Shown here piece after piece: positions 12,704 to 20,133 of a stretch of DNA of 29,982 nucleotides. How positions within the stretch are numbered: the first letter of the stretch is position 1; the number at the start of each line of letters is the position of its first letter. The notes beneath the pieces were generated by a model, which saw only the letters and a program-made list of their open reading frames with translations, did not search any database and was not told the DNA's origin. The stretch lies in the IMG/VR virus record IMGVR_UViG_3300042509_000299, positions 1 through 29,982 of that record; one strand, given 5' to 3'. This stretch comes from a virus. The position numbers were made by a program, and so were the translations under genes.

Positions 12704-12936
12704 ATATTTTCTATTGTATTAATTAAACATTGTTTTGCTTCAAATGTACCGCTATCAGTATCTACTCTAGCCATAAAGTCAATTACTGATTCGTATTCAT
12801 TACCTAGTAATTCAGTTTCTCCACTCCAACTAACTGAGTAAACACTACCCCAACCTATATTATTATTTATAGCACCTTGACCCCAACCGATATCGTTGTT
12901 GTTTACACCTTGCCCCCAATCTATATTATTTGCCAT
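12700..12936 (-). CDS. 78-aa virion protein with W-G repeats and GTFEA module
   Basis: The N-terminus holds three imperfect repeats of about 10 residues built on N-N-x-I-x-W-G-Q-G (NIDWGQGVNN, NDIGWGQGAIN, NNIGWGSVY). The C-terminus IDFMARVDTDSGTFEAKQCL is the same small module found at residues 22-41 of the large tail protein at 21958-24432. Both suggest a structural part of the virion or fibre. It overlaps the 32-aa gene by 11 bp and the fibre gene by 4 bp. Function not known. Confidence 0.7.
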   Translation of the reverse strand: MANNIDWGQGVNNNDIGWGQGAINNNIGWGSVYSVSWSGETELLGNEYESVIDFMARVDTDSGTFEAKQCLINTIENI

Positions 12937-13024
12937 TTTCTATTTTTTTTAAAAACAATTCTAGCTTTTGTTTGTTCTCTTCTTTAGGTTTATAGTTACC
13001 TACTTTTTTTCTTTTTTTCTCCAT
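12926..13024 (-). CDS. 32-aa highly basic peptide
   Basis: The frame reads MEKKRKKVGNYKPKEENKQK and ends LFLKKIENGK. Its ATG directly abuts the stop of the connector gene and its end overlaps the next gene by 11 bp, so it fits the operon's packing. It is lysine-rich with a predicted C-terminal helix. No family recognised. Its reality rests on packing only. Confidence 0.45.
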   Translation of the reverse strand: MEKKRKKVGNYKPKEENKQKLELFLKKIENGK

Positions 13025-13537
13025 TTACAAAACCCAAGATCCATAAAAATTATTAGTATCAGGGTTCATATCATCATTTGAGTTAGAAGTATATTCTGGG
13101 AACTCCTGTTGTTGAAAACACATATAATCTATAAAGCGTTGTGTATAGTGTTCTGCTATATCTCTTTCTTTTTCTACTAAGAAATCTATTTCGTTTTTCT
13201 CTACATTAGTAGCGTTTTCCGAACTATGCTTGTAAACACCTTTATTAGCTATTGTATAAGCTGCAAAAGGCAAATAGTGAACCATACTCCAATGAATTAA
13301 CATTGGTTTAATATAAGTAGTTAAAAGCGTTTTATACTTTAAAAACTCTGCATCGTTAATATCACCATCAATAATTAAAGTTTGAAACTTATTGTATAAA
13401 TCAGTTCCTAAATAATTTTGAATAGTAATATCCTGTGCTATCTTTATATATTGAATAAAGTCATCTACATCTAAATTGCCATTTAGTATAGTAAACTTTT
13501 TTACATCCTCTGTACTTATTAATAGTGCGTAAGCCAT
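13025..13537 (-). CDS. Head-tail connector (gp6-like/DUF6712-like)
   Basis: The 170-aa product opens ALLISTEDVKKFTILNGNLD with helical segments (DDFIQYIKIAQDITIQNYLG, YKTLLTTYIKPMLIHWSMV), matching the small helical adaptor proteins that follow the portal in Bacteroidota phages. These form the first ring of the connector beneath the portal. The C-terminus (MNPDTNNFYGSWVL) is probably flexible. It lies 3 bp from the portal gene. Recognition is by pattern and context. Confidence 0.7.
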   Translation of the reverse strand: MAYALLISTEDVKKFTILNGNLDVDDFIQYIKIAQDITIQNYLGTDLYNKFQTLIIDGDINDAEFLKYKTLLTTYIKPMLIHWSMVHYLPFAAYTIANKGVYKHSSENATNVEKNEIDFLVEKERDIAEHYTQRFIDYMCFQQQEFPEYTSNSNDDMNPDTNNFYGSWVL

Positions 13538-13540
13538 ATC

Positions 13541-15349
13541 TTAATTTTTAAAACCTTTTTCGTTCCAATATTCTTCTGTATATCCTTTATAAGGCATATC
13601 ATTTGGCTTCATAGAAACCTTTTTATCGTTTCTAATTCTATACCCAAAACTTTCAGCTTTTGCAATACTTAATGGCTTTGCGTTTGGATTAGTAGGATCT
13701 ATTTTAGTATCAAAACTAGCATAAGTTCTACGCAACCAAGCGTGGCGGCATCTAGGTCCGCCTTTATAAAACCAGATTGAGTAAAAATCAGAGCCATTTT
13801 TTCCGAAACCAGCATTAACTGCTTCTCTCTCCATAGCCATAATATCTTCTTTTCTATAAACTTTATTAGCAGATAACATTTTGCTACAAAAATCTCTTTC
13901 TCCTGTTTCATTTCCACTATAAACATATCTAGTAATAAATGTAACTCCATCTATTACTTTATCGTCTTCTGACTTAGTTAAAGGTTTAGCAGTTCCTGTT
14001 CTTACAAAATTCCAAGCTTTAGAAAGTAAACTTTGTTCTTTTTTGTCTTTATGGTTTAAAAAATCTATTTCAGCATCTAATTCATCTTCTAAATCATAAT
14101 CTACTTCGTTTTCATCTATTAAAAACCATTCTTCGCTTAAATCTTCGCCTTTGCTTATTAATAAATCTGCTATATCCACAGAAGTATCTTTATCACTTGC
14201 ACAGCATAATTTAGACATTTTGATACCAGTTTCTTCCTCGTTAGTTGTAGCATTAGCAGTATTAACATCGATAAAATCTAAAGGTTGTATTGTTTTAAAA
14301 TATAAGTTTAATGATATACCATTAACCGCTAAAATAACATCTAAGGCATCTATTATTTCTATTTGGTATGGTCTGATAACAATATTATCAAATAATCTAG
14401 TTGCAGTTTCAATTTCATCTGCATTATTACTTAAACCACCACCTGTATCTCTAATTCCTAATAACATAGGACTTGTTACTCTATGCCCTACAATTAACTT
14501 TTCAAAACATTCAGTAGAAAGATACTCGTAGTGTGCAGGTGCATCGTTTAAAGGAATATCATCTACAGTAGTTTTGTTTTCTTGTGAAGCATTAAAAGAT
14601 ACAATTACTTTATCTCCTTTAGCACCTGTTAATTTACGCTTAACATCATTTGCAATTTCTTGCCTTTTTTCTTCTGGTGGTATATTGTTATTAAAGTTAA
14701 TTACTTTAGTACCACTAAAGCCATTCATTACATCATTAATCAAATAATCTGCAATTTCTTCTTCTAATTTAGCATAAGGTAAAGCACCACTATAATCTAT
14801 CGGAGTGTAATAATGGTAACCTGATACATAAGGTTTAATCACATAAATTTCTACTTCATTACCATTACCAAAACCAAAAGCAGGAATACGTTTTAAAACA
14901 TCTCCATTTCTGTATTTAGTCCAATCGTGGTGATAATACCAAGCTTCAACTTCTCCTTTGTCATTACACTTTTCAGCTCTTAAAGTATTCATAGGAAAAT
15001 GATCTATTCTAGTTACTTTACCTTTTGAGTAAATAACCTGCATAGAAGCCATACCTAGTAATTTTCTTTCTAAAGCTACTTTCTTTAAGCAATCTCCTTT
15101 TATAATAGACATCATTTGTGCATACTGATCTGGTTTTCTATTCGAATCAGTTGCAGAAATACCTTTACCATATATCATATTGGTAACACCAGTAATAATA
15201 GCGTGGTTAGTATTAGAATAAAGATATCTTTCAATTAAGTACTGAAAGTAATTGTTATCAGTTCCGTATTGTACAAAGTCTTTATTTTTGCTTTCTTCTA
15301 TTACAGGAGATGTATAAGCACTTAAATTTAAAATGTGTATGTTATTCAT
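13541..15349 (-). CDS. Portal protein with extra C-terminal domain
   Basis: This 602-aa protein has a portal core: a long N-terminal part with NTNHAIITGVTNMIYGKG, LEEEIADYLINDVMNGFSG, and SPMLLGIRDTGGGLSNNADE, the stretch that forms the crown/stem in siphophage portals. From about residue 440 there is a further domain with RYVYSGNETGERDFCSKML, VYRKEDIMAMEREAVNAGF and KGGPRCRHAWLRRTY. It resembles the C-terminal extension of Bacteroidota phage portals, which may replace a separate MuF-type minor head protein, absent here. It lies downstream of the capsid gene, not upstream as usual. Confidence 0.82.
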   Translation of the reverse strand: MNNIHILNLSAYTSPVIEESKNKDFVQYGTDNNYFQYLIERYLYSNTNHAIITGVTNMIYGKGISATDSNRKPDQYAQMMSIIKGDCLKKVALERKLLGMASMQVIYSKGKVTRIDHFPMNTLRAEKCNDKGEVEAWYYHHDWTKYRNGDVLKRIPAFGFGNGNEVEIYVIKPYVSGYHYYTPIDYSGALPYAKLEEEIADYLINDVMNGFSGTKVINFNNNIPPEEKRQEIANDVKRKLTGAKGDKVIVSFNASQENKTTVDDIPLNDAPAHYEYLSTECFEKLIVGHRVTSPMLLGIRDTGGGLSNNADEIETATRLFDNIVIRPYQIEIIDALDVILAVNGISLNLYFKTIQPLDFIDVNTANATTNEEETGIKMSKLCCASDKDTSVDIADLLISKGEDLSEEWFLIDENEVDYDLEDELDAEIDFLNHKDKKEQSLLSKAWNFVRTGTAKPLTKSEDDKVIDGVTFITRYVYSGNETGERDFCSKMLSANKVYRKEDIMAMEREAVNAGFGKNGSDFYSIWFYKGGPRCRHAWLRRTYASFDTKIDPTNPNAKPLSIAKAESFGYRIRNDKKVSMKPNDMPYKGYTEEYWNEKGFKN

Positions 15350-15671
15350 AAATTATAAATTCGTTATCTGTAGTATGCTCTACATAAGCATCCTTGTTTA
15401 TAGTGTAATCTGCTATAGTTTGGTTAGTGCAAAAAGCTAAACCTGTATAAACTACATTAGAATTATTTTTAACTTTAATAGTATAGTATTTATTTTCTAA
15501 AACATCTAAAGCTACGCTAGTTTGAATATAGTATTTAGAAGCAGTAAATGTGCAATTAACTTCTGTTTCTACATTTGTTTCTTCATCAATTAAAACTATA
15601 GAAGTAGCAGTAGTACCATTTACAATAAATCGTAATGTTTGTACTCCTACTTGTTCTTTTAGTATTATCAT
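15342..15671 (-). CDS. 109-aa beta-rich structural protein
   Basis: The product begins MIILKEQVGVQTLRFIVNG and is mostly beta strands (TATSIVLIDEETNVET, YYTIKVKNNSNVVYTG), ending NEFIIYE. It lies between the likely tail tube gene and the portal gene, overlapping the latter by 8 bp. Small beta-rich proteins in this place in Bacteroidota phages are probably virion parts; I cannot name a role. Confidence 0.65.
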   Translation of the reverse strand: MIILKEQVGVQTLRFIVNGTTATSIVLIDEETNVETEVNCTFTASKYYIQTSVALDVLENKYYTIKVKNNSNVVYTGLAFCTNQTIADYTINKDAYVEHTTDNEFIIYE

Positions 15672-15713
15672 TGTTTTATTTTAAAAATTAAAAAACTACA
15701 AATTTGTTATAAC

Positions 15714-15739
15714 AAAAAAAGGGCAGCAAAAAGCCACCC
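15714..15739 (-). terminator. Intrinsic terminator after tail tube gene
   Basis: On the minus strand GGGTGGC, a 5-nt loop and GCTGCCC (arms 15733-15739 and 15721-15727, two G-U pairs) are followed by seven Ts. It lies downstream of the likely tail tube gene, probably lowering expression of the portal relative to tube and capsid. Confidence 0.8.
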
Positions 15740-15762
15740 TTTAAAAGTAATATAATTAAATA

Positions 15763-16290
15763 TTAAGATCCAACAACAACAGTAAACCCTGCCCCTGCTA
15801 AAGTATCTCCGATAAAGTTAGCTGGTACTGGTTCCATACCTGTTAAAGTTAAAGTATATCCAGAAAGATCTCCCATAGCACCACCTGTTACAATAGTACC
15901 ACCTGTTACATCCATTCCGTGTTTTAATCCTGCGTAAAAGAAATTACCATTGTTATCTTCAACAATAACTTGTGGACGGCCATAAGCCATCAATTTAAGT
16001 TGTTTGTTATCTACAATAGATAATTTTTTAAATGTAAGAGCTAATACTTGCTCAAAGAAAGTAGTTCCATTTTCCCTAGAACTATTTATATTTTGTGTAA
16101 ATGTAGAAGCACCTTTTAAATCGTATTTATATGCTGTAGGCGTACCTGCTACATCGTCAATAACATCTGTATTAGTGCCATTGTAAGTGTAACCTGTAGC
16201 ATCACCATAATTTACGAAATAAACAGCTTTCAATCCACCTACTGAATCTTTACAAGGTTCAATTCTACCTAATGAAATATCACAAGCCAT
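15763..16290 (-). CDS. Probable major tail tube protein
   Basis: The 175-aa protein starts MACDISLGRIEPCKDSVGGL and contains INSSRENGTTFFEQVLALTF, YGRPQVIVEDNNGNFFYAG and GTIVTGGAMGDLSGYTLTL, then GMEPVPANFIG. This pattern is familiar from major tail tube proteins of Bacteroidota siphophages. Strong terminators on both sides, and relatively GC-rich codons like those of the capsid gene, suggest very high expression, as expected for a tube subunit. A head decoration protein is the alternative, because it directly follows the capsid gene. Confidence 0.65.
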   Translation of the reverse strand: MACDISLGRIEPCKDSVGGLKAVYFVNYGDATGYTYNGTNTDVIDDVAGTPTAYKYDLKGASTFTQNINSSRENGTTFFEQVLALTFKKLSIVDNKQLKLMAYGRPQVIVEDNNGNFFYAGLKHGMDVTGGTIVTGGAMGDLSGYTLTLTGMEPVPANFIGDTLAGAGFTVVVGS

Positions 16291-16316
16291 ATATATGTTT
16301 TTTTAAAGTTATTAAT

Positions 16317-16348
16317 AAAAAAAAAGGATGGTGTTTATTCCACCACCC
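16317..16348 (-). terminator. Intrinsic terminator after capsid gene
   Basis: On the minus strand GGGTGGTG, a 7-nt loop and CACCATCC (arms 16341-16348 and 16326-16333, one G-U pair) are followed by nine Ts. It is the longest stem of the six terminators in the window and lies 24 bp after the capsid stop codon. Confidence 0.85.
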
Positions 16349-16372
16349 TTTTAAGTTTAATCTTACTAATTA

Positions 16373-17326
16373 TTAGTTAGCAGAGTTAGTGATTCCGTAA
16401 GTTACGATATCTTGTACGTTTCCGTATTGTACACCAGCAGTAAATCTAGCTACTACTCTTACATTTTCAGATCCGTCTAAATCAGCCATATCAATTAACT
16501 TAACAGTGTTTAGGTCGTTTAATAAACCTGTACCAAAATATAAGTTAGATTTTTCAGCAGCGATTGCAGTGTTAGCAGCCATACCATTACAAACGAATAT
16601 TTTTACACCATCAAAAGTAAGTGATCCGTTATTCCACCATTGAGTACCCATAGAGTTAGTACCATTAGCACCTAAACCAGAAGCTCCAAAACCGCCTAAA
16701 GCACGTACATAAGCTTTAGCAATATTTTGAGATACATAGATATGTAAATCTTCTTTTCCGTAAAGTGCAGCAGGAAGTGCATCAACGATTTTCCCTAATT
16801 CCGTTACGACATTTGAAGCAGTAACTGTAGTACCAGCAACTTCTTGTGCAGTAGGTAAAGCAGCATCAGCAGCTAACAAAGTAGCGAAACCTGCAAATTC
16901 TCCTGCATTAGCGTTAACACCTCTCCAAATGTTTTGTTCTGTTTTCTCAGCAACTTTAGCAGCTACGTGAGATAAAATGTAATCAGCAAAGCTTGGAGGC
17001 ATAGAGTCAAATGCAGAATATCCCATTTGAACGGCTTCCCAATCCGATTTAAAGTCCTTCTTGCAAAGTTGCAAATTTACCTGGAATTCCTCTGGTTGTA
17101 AAATTCTTTCAGTTAAAGTTACAGTAGAAGTAGCATCAAAATCACAAGTTGCATCTTTAACGATTGCATCAGTAGCAAGTTTTTTAATTACTTCTTTGTA
17201 TTTAACGTTTGGTTTTACTTCGATACCACCATTTTCGATAGTAGAAGCTGATAATAATGCAGCAGAGATATATTTACCTGCAAAACTTCCGCTGTAAGTA
17301 GTTGTAATTGACGTTGTAGTAGCCAT
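16373..17326 (-). CDS. Major capsid protein
   Basis: The 317-aa protein contains NGGIEVKPNVKYKEVIKKLA, CDFDATSTVTLTERILQPEE, QVNLQLCKKDFKSDWEAVQMG and the C-terminal TAGVQYGNVQDIVTYG. I recognise this type from Bacteroidota siphophages, and its gene has the most GC-rich, regular codon use in the window, as expected for the most abundant protein. The size fits a HK97-fold capsid protein without a delta domain; scaffold function is encoded separately just upstream (17 bp apart). It ends at a strong terminator. The HK97 fold itself is inferred. Confidence 0.8.
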   Translation of the reverse strand: MATTTSITTTYSGSFAGKYISAALLSASTIENGGIEVKPNVKYKEVIKKLATDAIVKDATCDFDATSTVTLTERILQPEEFQVNLQLCKKDFKSDWEAVQMGYSAFDSMPPSFADYILSHVAAKVAEKTEQNIWRGVNANAGEFAGFATLLAADAALPTAQEVAGTTVTASNVVTELGKIVDALPAALYGKEDLHIYVSQNIAKAYVRALGGFGASGLGANGTNSMGTQWWNNGSLTFDGVKIFVCNGMAANTAIAAEKSNLYFGTGLLNDLNTVKLIDMADLDGSENVRVVARFTAGVQYGNVQDIVTYGITNSAN

Positions 17327-17343
17327 TTTTTTAGTGTTTAATT

Positions 17344-17928
17344 TTAGTTATTATTAATGTTTGCAATTTTACTCAATACAGTATCAAAAGTATTTCTAGT
17401 TCTGCTTTGTGAGTATAGATTTAATTTAACCTCAGAAGTTGCTTCTGGGTTGTGTACTAAAGGTTGTGCAGATAATTCTACACCTTCTTCTTCTTTTACT
17501 TCTTTTAAAGATTTAATTTCTTCTTTTAAAGCTTCAATTTCTGCTTTTAAAGCGTCTACTTCTTCTTTTGAAAAGTGAGATTCTTTAACGATAGATTCGA
17601 TAACTTTTTTAGGAGTAGCAGTTTCAGACATTTCTTGTTCAACTTCTACTTCTACTTCAGGTTCTTCAACCTCTACTTCAGCTTCAGGCATTTCTACCTC
17701 TTTAACTTCAGCGATAATACCTTCTTCAACAACGATAAGCATCATACCATCTTCTAGTTTGTACTCTCCAACTGGTAAAGCGATACGATCTTCTTCGTTA
17801 ACGATAAAAACAGGCATACCAGCTTCAAAAGCTTCAGCTTCTAAAACTGTTCCGTTATCTAACTTCATTTGGGCTAGTTTTACTTCCATTCCCAAAATGG
17901 TTTTGATTTGATTAATTACATTTGACAT
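17344..17928 (-). CDS. Probable head scaffolding protein
   Basis: The 194-aa product is very acidic. An N-terminal beta-like region (about 10-80, with VKLAQMKLDNGTVLEAEAF and GEYKLEDGMMLIVVEEG) is followed by an acidic Glu-Val/Pro repeat (about 82-100), then a coiled coil (FSKEEVDALKAEIEALKEEI, 119-145). A coiled coil with a disordered acidic arm directly upstream of the capsid gene is the normal layout of a scaffold. The N-terminal domain is also seen in Bacteroidota phage homologues. The protease at 19193-20092 would clear it during maturation. Confidence 0.7.
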   Translation of the reverse strand: MSNVINQIKTILGMEVKLAQMKLDNGTVLEAEAFEAGMPVFIVNEEDRIALPVGEYKLEDGMMLIVVEEGIIAEVKEVEMPEAEVEVEEPEVEVEVEQEMSETATPKKVIESIVKESHFSKEEVDALKAEIEALKEEIKSLKEVKEEEGVELSAQPLVHNPEATSEVKLNLYSQSRTRNTFDTVLSKIANINNN

Positions 17929-17942
17929 ATTTATTGATTTAA

Positions 17943-18314
17943 TTATAAAGATTTTAATTTATCCATTATTGATTTAAAGTATGTAGGTTTATTCATTATA
18001 CTTTTTCTAGCAGCATCTGCTACTTTTGCAAGTGGTACAGAATTATAATCTATACCTAAATCTTTAACTTTTGATTTATATAATTCTATTTCTTTATCAA
18101 AATTATTAGCTAAATCTCCAATCATATTATTGTATTTTACAACTGTATCTTGAACTGCTAATATTTGTTTTTTATATTCGTTATCAAAATCTTTTTGTAG
18201 TTGATTTGCTTTTGAAGTATAGTTCCCAACGTTTACACTTTCTAACTCAACTTTATGCTGTGCCAAATCAGTTTTAAACAATTTGCTAGTTACATTATTT
18301 AATTCGTTACGCAT
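17943..18314 (-). CDS. 123-aa helical protein in head block
   Basis: The sequence starts MRNELNNVTSKLFKTDLAQH and is helical and charged (SKANQLQKDFDNEYKKQILAV, FDKEIELYKSKVKDLGIDY), with a basic end (ARKSIMNKPTYFKSIMDKLK). It lies 14 bp upstream of the scaffold gene. It may assist head assembly or be a second scaffold component; nothing decisive is visible. Confidence 0.65.
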   Translation of the reverse strand: MRNELNNVTSKLFKTDLAQHKVELESVNVGNYTSKANQLQKDFDNEYKKQILAVQDTVVKYNNMIGDLANNFDKEIELYKSKVKDLGIDYNSVPLAKVADAARKSIMNKPTYFKSIMDKLKSL

Positions 18315-18357
18315 TGTTTTTGTTTTAAAAATTAATAATTATTTATTTGTTATATTT

Positions 18358-18549
18358 TTAACCTCTAGTGTTTACAATTACTCTAGCTTGGTTAGTATTA
18401 GTTACTTCACTAACTCCTTGACTTACTAATGTACCTACACCTTGATTTAATAGATCACCATTACAGCATTCTGCTTTATAAGTTCCATCGTCACATAGAC
18501 AACCTTTTCTTCCACCCTCAGGGCTTGTTTTGCTTTTTGTTTTTTTCAT
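18358..18549 (-). CDS. Cysteine-rich small structural-block protein
   Basis: The 63-aa protein begins MKKTKSKTSPEGGRKGCLCD and continues DGTYKAECCNGDLLNQGVG. The string KGCLCDDGTY-K-x-x-CC-x-G is one I know from short genes in head regions of Bacteroidota phages and prophages. Four cysteines within 14 residues could bind metal or form disulphides. The C-terminal third is Ser/Thr/Val-rich. It is 3 bp from the gene upstream. Role unknown. Confidence 0.75.
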   Translation of the reverse strand: MKKTKSKTSPEGGRKGCLCDDGTYKAECCNGDLLNQGVGTLVSQGVSEVTNTNQARVIVNTRG

Positions 18550-18552
18550 TGT

Positions 18553-19182
18553 TTAATATTTATGGTTTTGTGTTCTTTGAATAAAATAAATTACATCGTG
18601 TATACTACCAGAATGATTAGCTAACATTTTTACATTTAAACCATTAGCAACAAAATCTGCGTCTGCATAATATTGAAAAATTTTAGTATAACTATGCTCT
18701 ACGTTATTTCCTTTAGGAAAAGTAATAATATCCCTAATTTTATCATAAGGTGTATTTCCCCCATCTTGTAAATATAATTCTACGTATCCGTTTGAATTGC
18801 TTATTTTAGCTTTAAATGATATTGTAATAATATATACATCGTTTTCAAACTCAGCCCTTAATTTATTATTAGAATAAAATGCAGTATCGGAGTGAATATG
18901 TGAATTAATTACATTACCTGAATTATTAGGCACAGTAAAAGCAGTTGTATTAAACGAATAAGGCGAAGCAGAAGTATATTGTGTATCGTCATATCTAGCC
19001 CAACCTAAACCCATTTTATCAGATTGTGGTGGGTATACTCTTACTTGCTCATTATTGAAACCCATAAATAAAGCTTCATCAGTAACTAACATAGCACCTT
19101 GTTCTATATTTACATTGTCTACTTCCGTTTGAGTTGCTTCTTGTACGTGAACTTTGTATGCTGTGTTTATAGTTGTAGCCAT
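18553..19182 (-). CDS. 209-aa beta-rich virion protein, possibly head fibre
   Basis: The N-terminal part (YKVHVQEATQTEVDNVNIEQG, ALFMGFNNEQVRVYPP) resembles the start of small phage fibre proteins, where a short collar leads into a beta domain. The rest (NVINSHIHSDTAFY, VYIITISFKAKISNSNGYVEL, DVIYFIQRTQNHKY) alternates strands and fits a carbohydrate-binding or fibre-tip sandwich. It lies between protease and scaffold genes, so a head decoration or head fibre is plausible. Direct evidence for this is lacking. Confidence 0.55.
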   Translation of the reverse strand: MATTINTAYKVHVQEATQTEVDNVNIEQGAMLVTDEALFMGFNNEQVRVYPPQSDKMGLGWARYDDTQYTSASPYSFNTTAFTVPNNSGNVINSHIHSDTAFYSNNKLRAEFENDVYIITISFKAKISNSNGYVELYLQDGGNTPYDKIRDIITFPKGNNVEHSYTKIFQYYADADFVANGLNVKMLANHSGSIHDVIYFIQRTQNHKY

Positions 19183-19192
19183 TATGAGTTTA

Positions 19193-20092
19193 TTAAATAT
19201 TATTTAATTCTTTTAATTTTCTTTCAGACCATCCTAAAGCACTTTCTCCACCCCATAGCAAATAACTAATAGTACCACAAGCTTCAGTATCGTTTTCGTT
19301 GTAATATTCTTTTGCTCTACTTAAATAAGAATACATACGCTTTATAGTTTCTAAACTAATTCGTTCTTTGTTTGCTAATTGTTGTGCTCTTACTTTACCT
19401 ACTTGTGTAGCACATTTATTATTATTCTTTTCGTTTAATTCTATTCCTCTTTTAGCATTATTACTAACCGAATCAGGGTAATCATTATAAGATTCTAATT
19501 CGTATTTTAATAAAACATCTTTAATTTGCTCTATTAGTTTTTCTTCTTCTGTTAGTTCTTTACTTAATTCTTTTTTAGATTCTAATTTGTCTGCAAAATA
19601 ACCTTCTAAACTAAAGCCTTTAACTTTACCTGTTTTTACAAAATCATTCCAAATTTCATCATTATCTACCTTAATAGAAGCCATCCAGGTCCCTACAGGC
19701 ACACTTAAATTATATAATGCAGATTTATCTTTAGTTACATCTTCTACAATCCAAGATTCAACTACTGTTAATCCTTCAATAGCTTTTTGATGTTCTAAAG
19801 TGCTATTAGATTGGTTTCCTTTCTTTAAAAATAATTGTGAAGCTTTTACTACTGTGTCTTTTGAAAAGTAAATGTAATATTCAGTATCTCCACTCTTTCT
19901 ATAAATAGGTTTTTCTGGTATTAATACAGCACCCATTAATATACGCTTTTCTTTAGATACCTCAGCAAGTTTAACTTCTTCTGCTTTTAAAGCTACAAAG
20001 TCCGATTCTATTGCAGGTGATTCTACTACGCTGATAGCTTCTACACCTTGCAATTCTTCATTATCGTCTATAATTAATTCTATTAAGTTCAT
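19193..20092 (-). CDS. Prohead protease (XkdF/S78-like) with extra C-terminal domain
   Basis: Residues about 48-165 match XkdF-type head maturation proteases: RILMGAVLIPEKPIYR, YYIYFSKDTVVKASQLFL, NSTLEHQKAIEGLTVVESWI with likely catalytic H101, and KVKGFSLEGYF with likely nucleophile S161. After a charged linker, residues about 205-296 form a second domain (SNNAKRGIELNEKNNNKCAT, ISLETIKRMYSYLSRAKEYY, CGTISYLLWGGESALGW) found in many phage head proteins, role unknown. It would process scaffold and capsid. It lies upstream of the head genes, 10 bp from the next gene. Confidence 0.85.
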   Translation of the reverse strand: MNLIELIIDDNEELQGVEAISVVESPAIESDFVALKAEEVKLAEVSKEKRILMGAVLIPEKPIYRKSGDTEYYIYFSKDTVVKASQLFLKKGNQSNSTLEHQKAIEGLTVVESWIVEDVTKDKSALYNLSVPVGTWMASIKVDNDEIWNDFVKTGKVKGFSLEGYFADKLESKKELSKELTEEEKLIEQIKDVLLKYELESYNDYPDSVSNNAKRGIELNEKNNNKCATQVGKVRAQQLANKERISLETIKRMYSYLSRAKEYYNENDTEACGTISYLLWGGESALGWSERKLKELNNI

Positions 20093-20133
20093 TTACTTTT
20101 TATTTAAAAATTAATATTATATTAAATTGTTAT

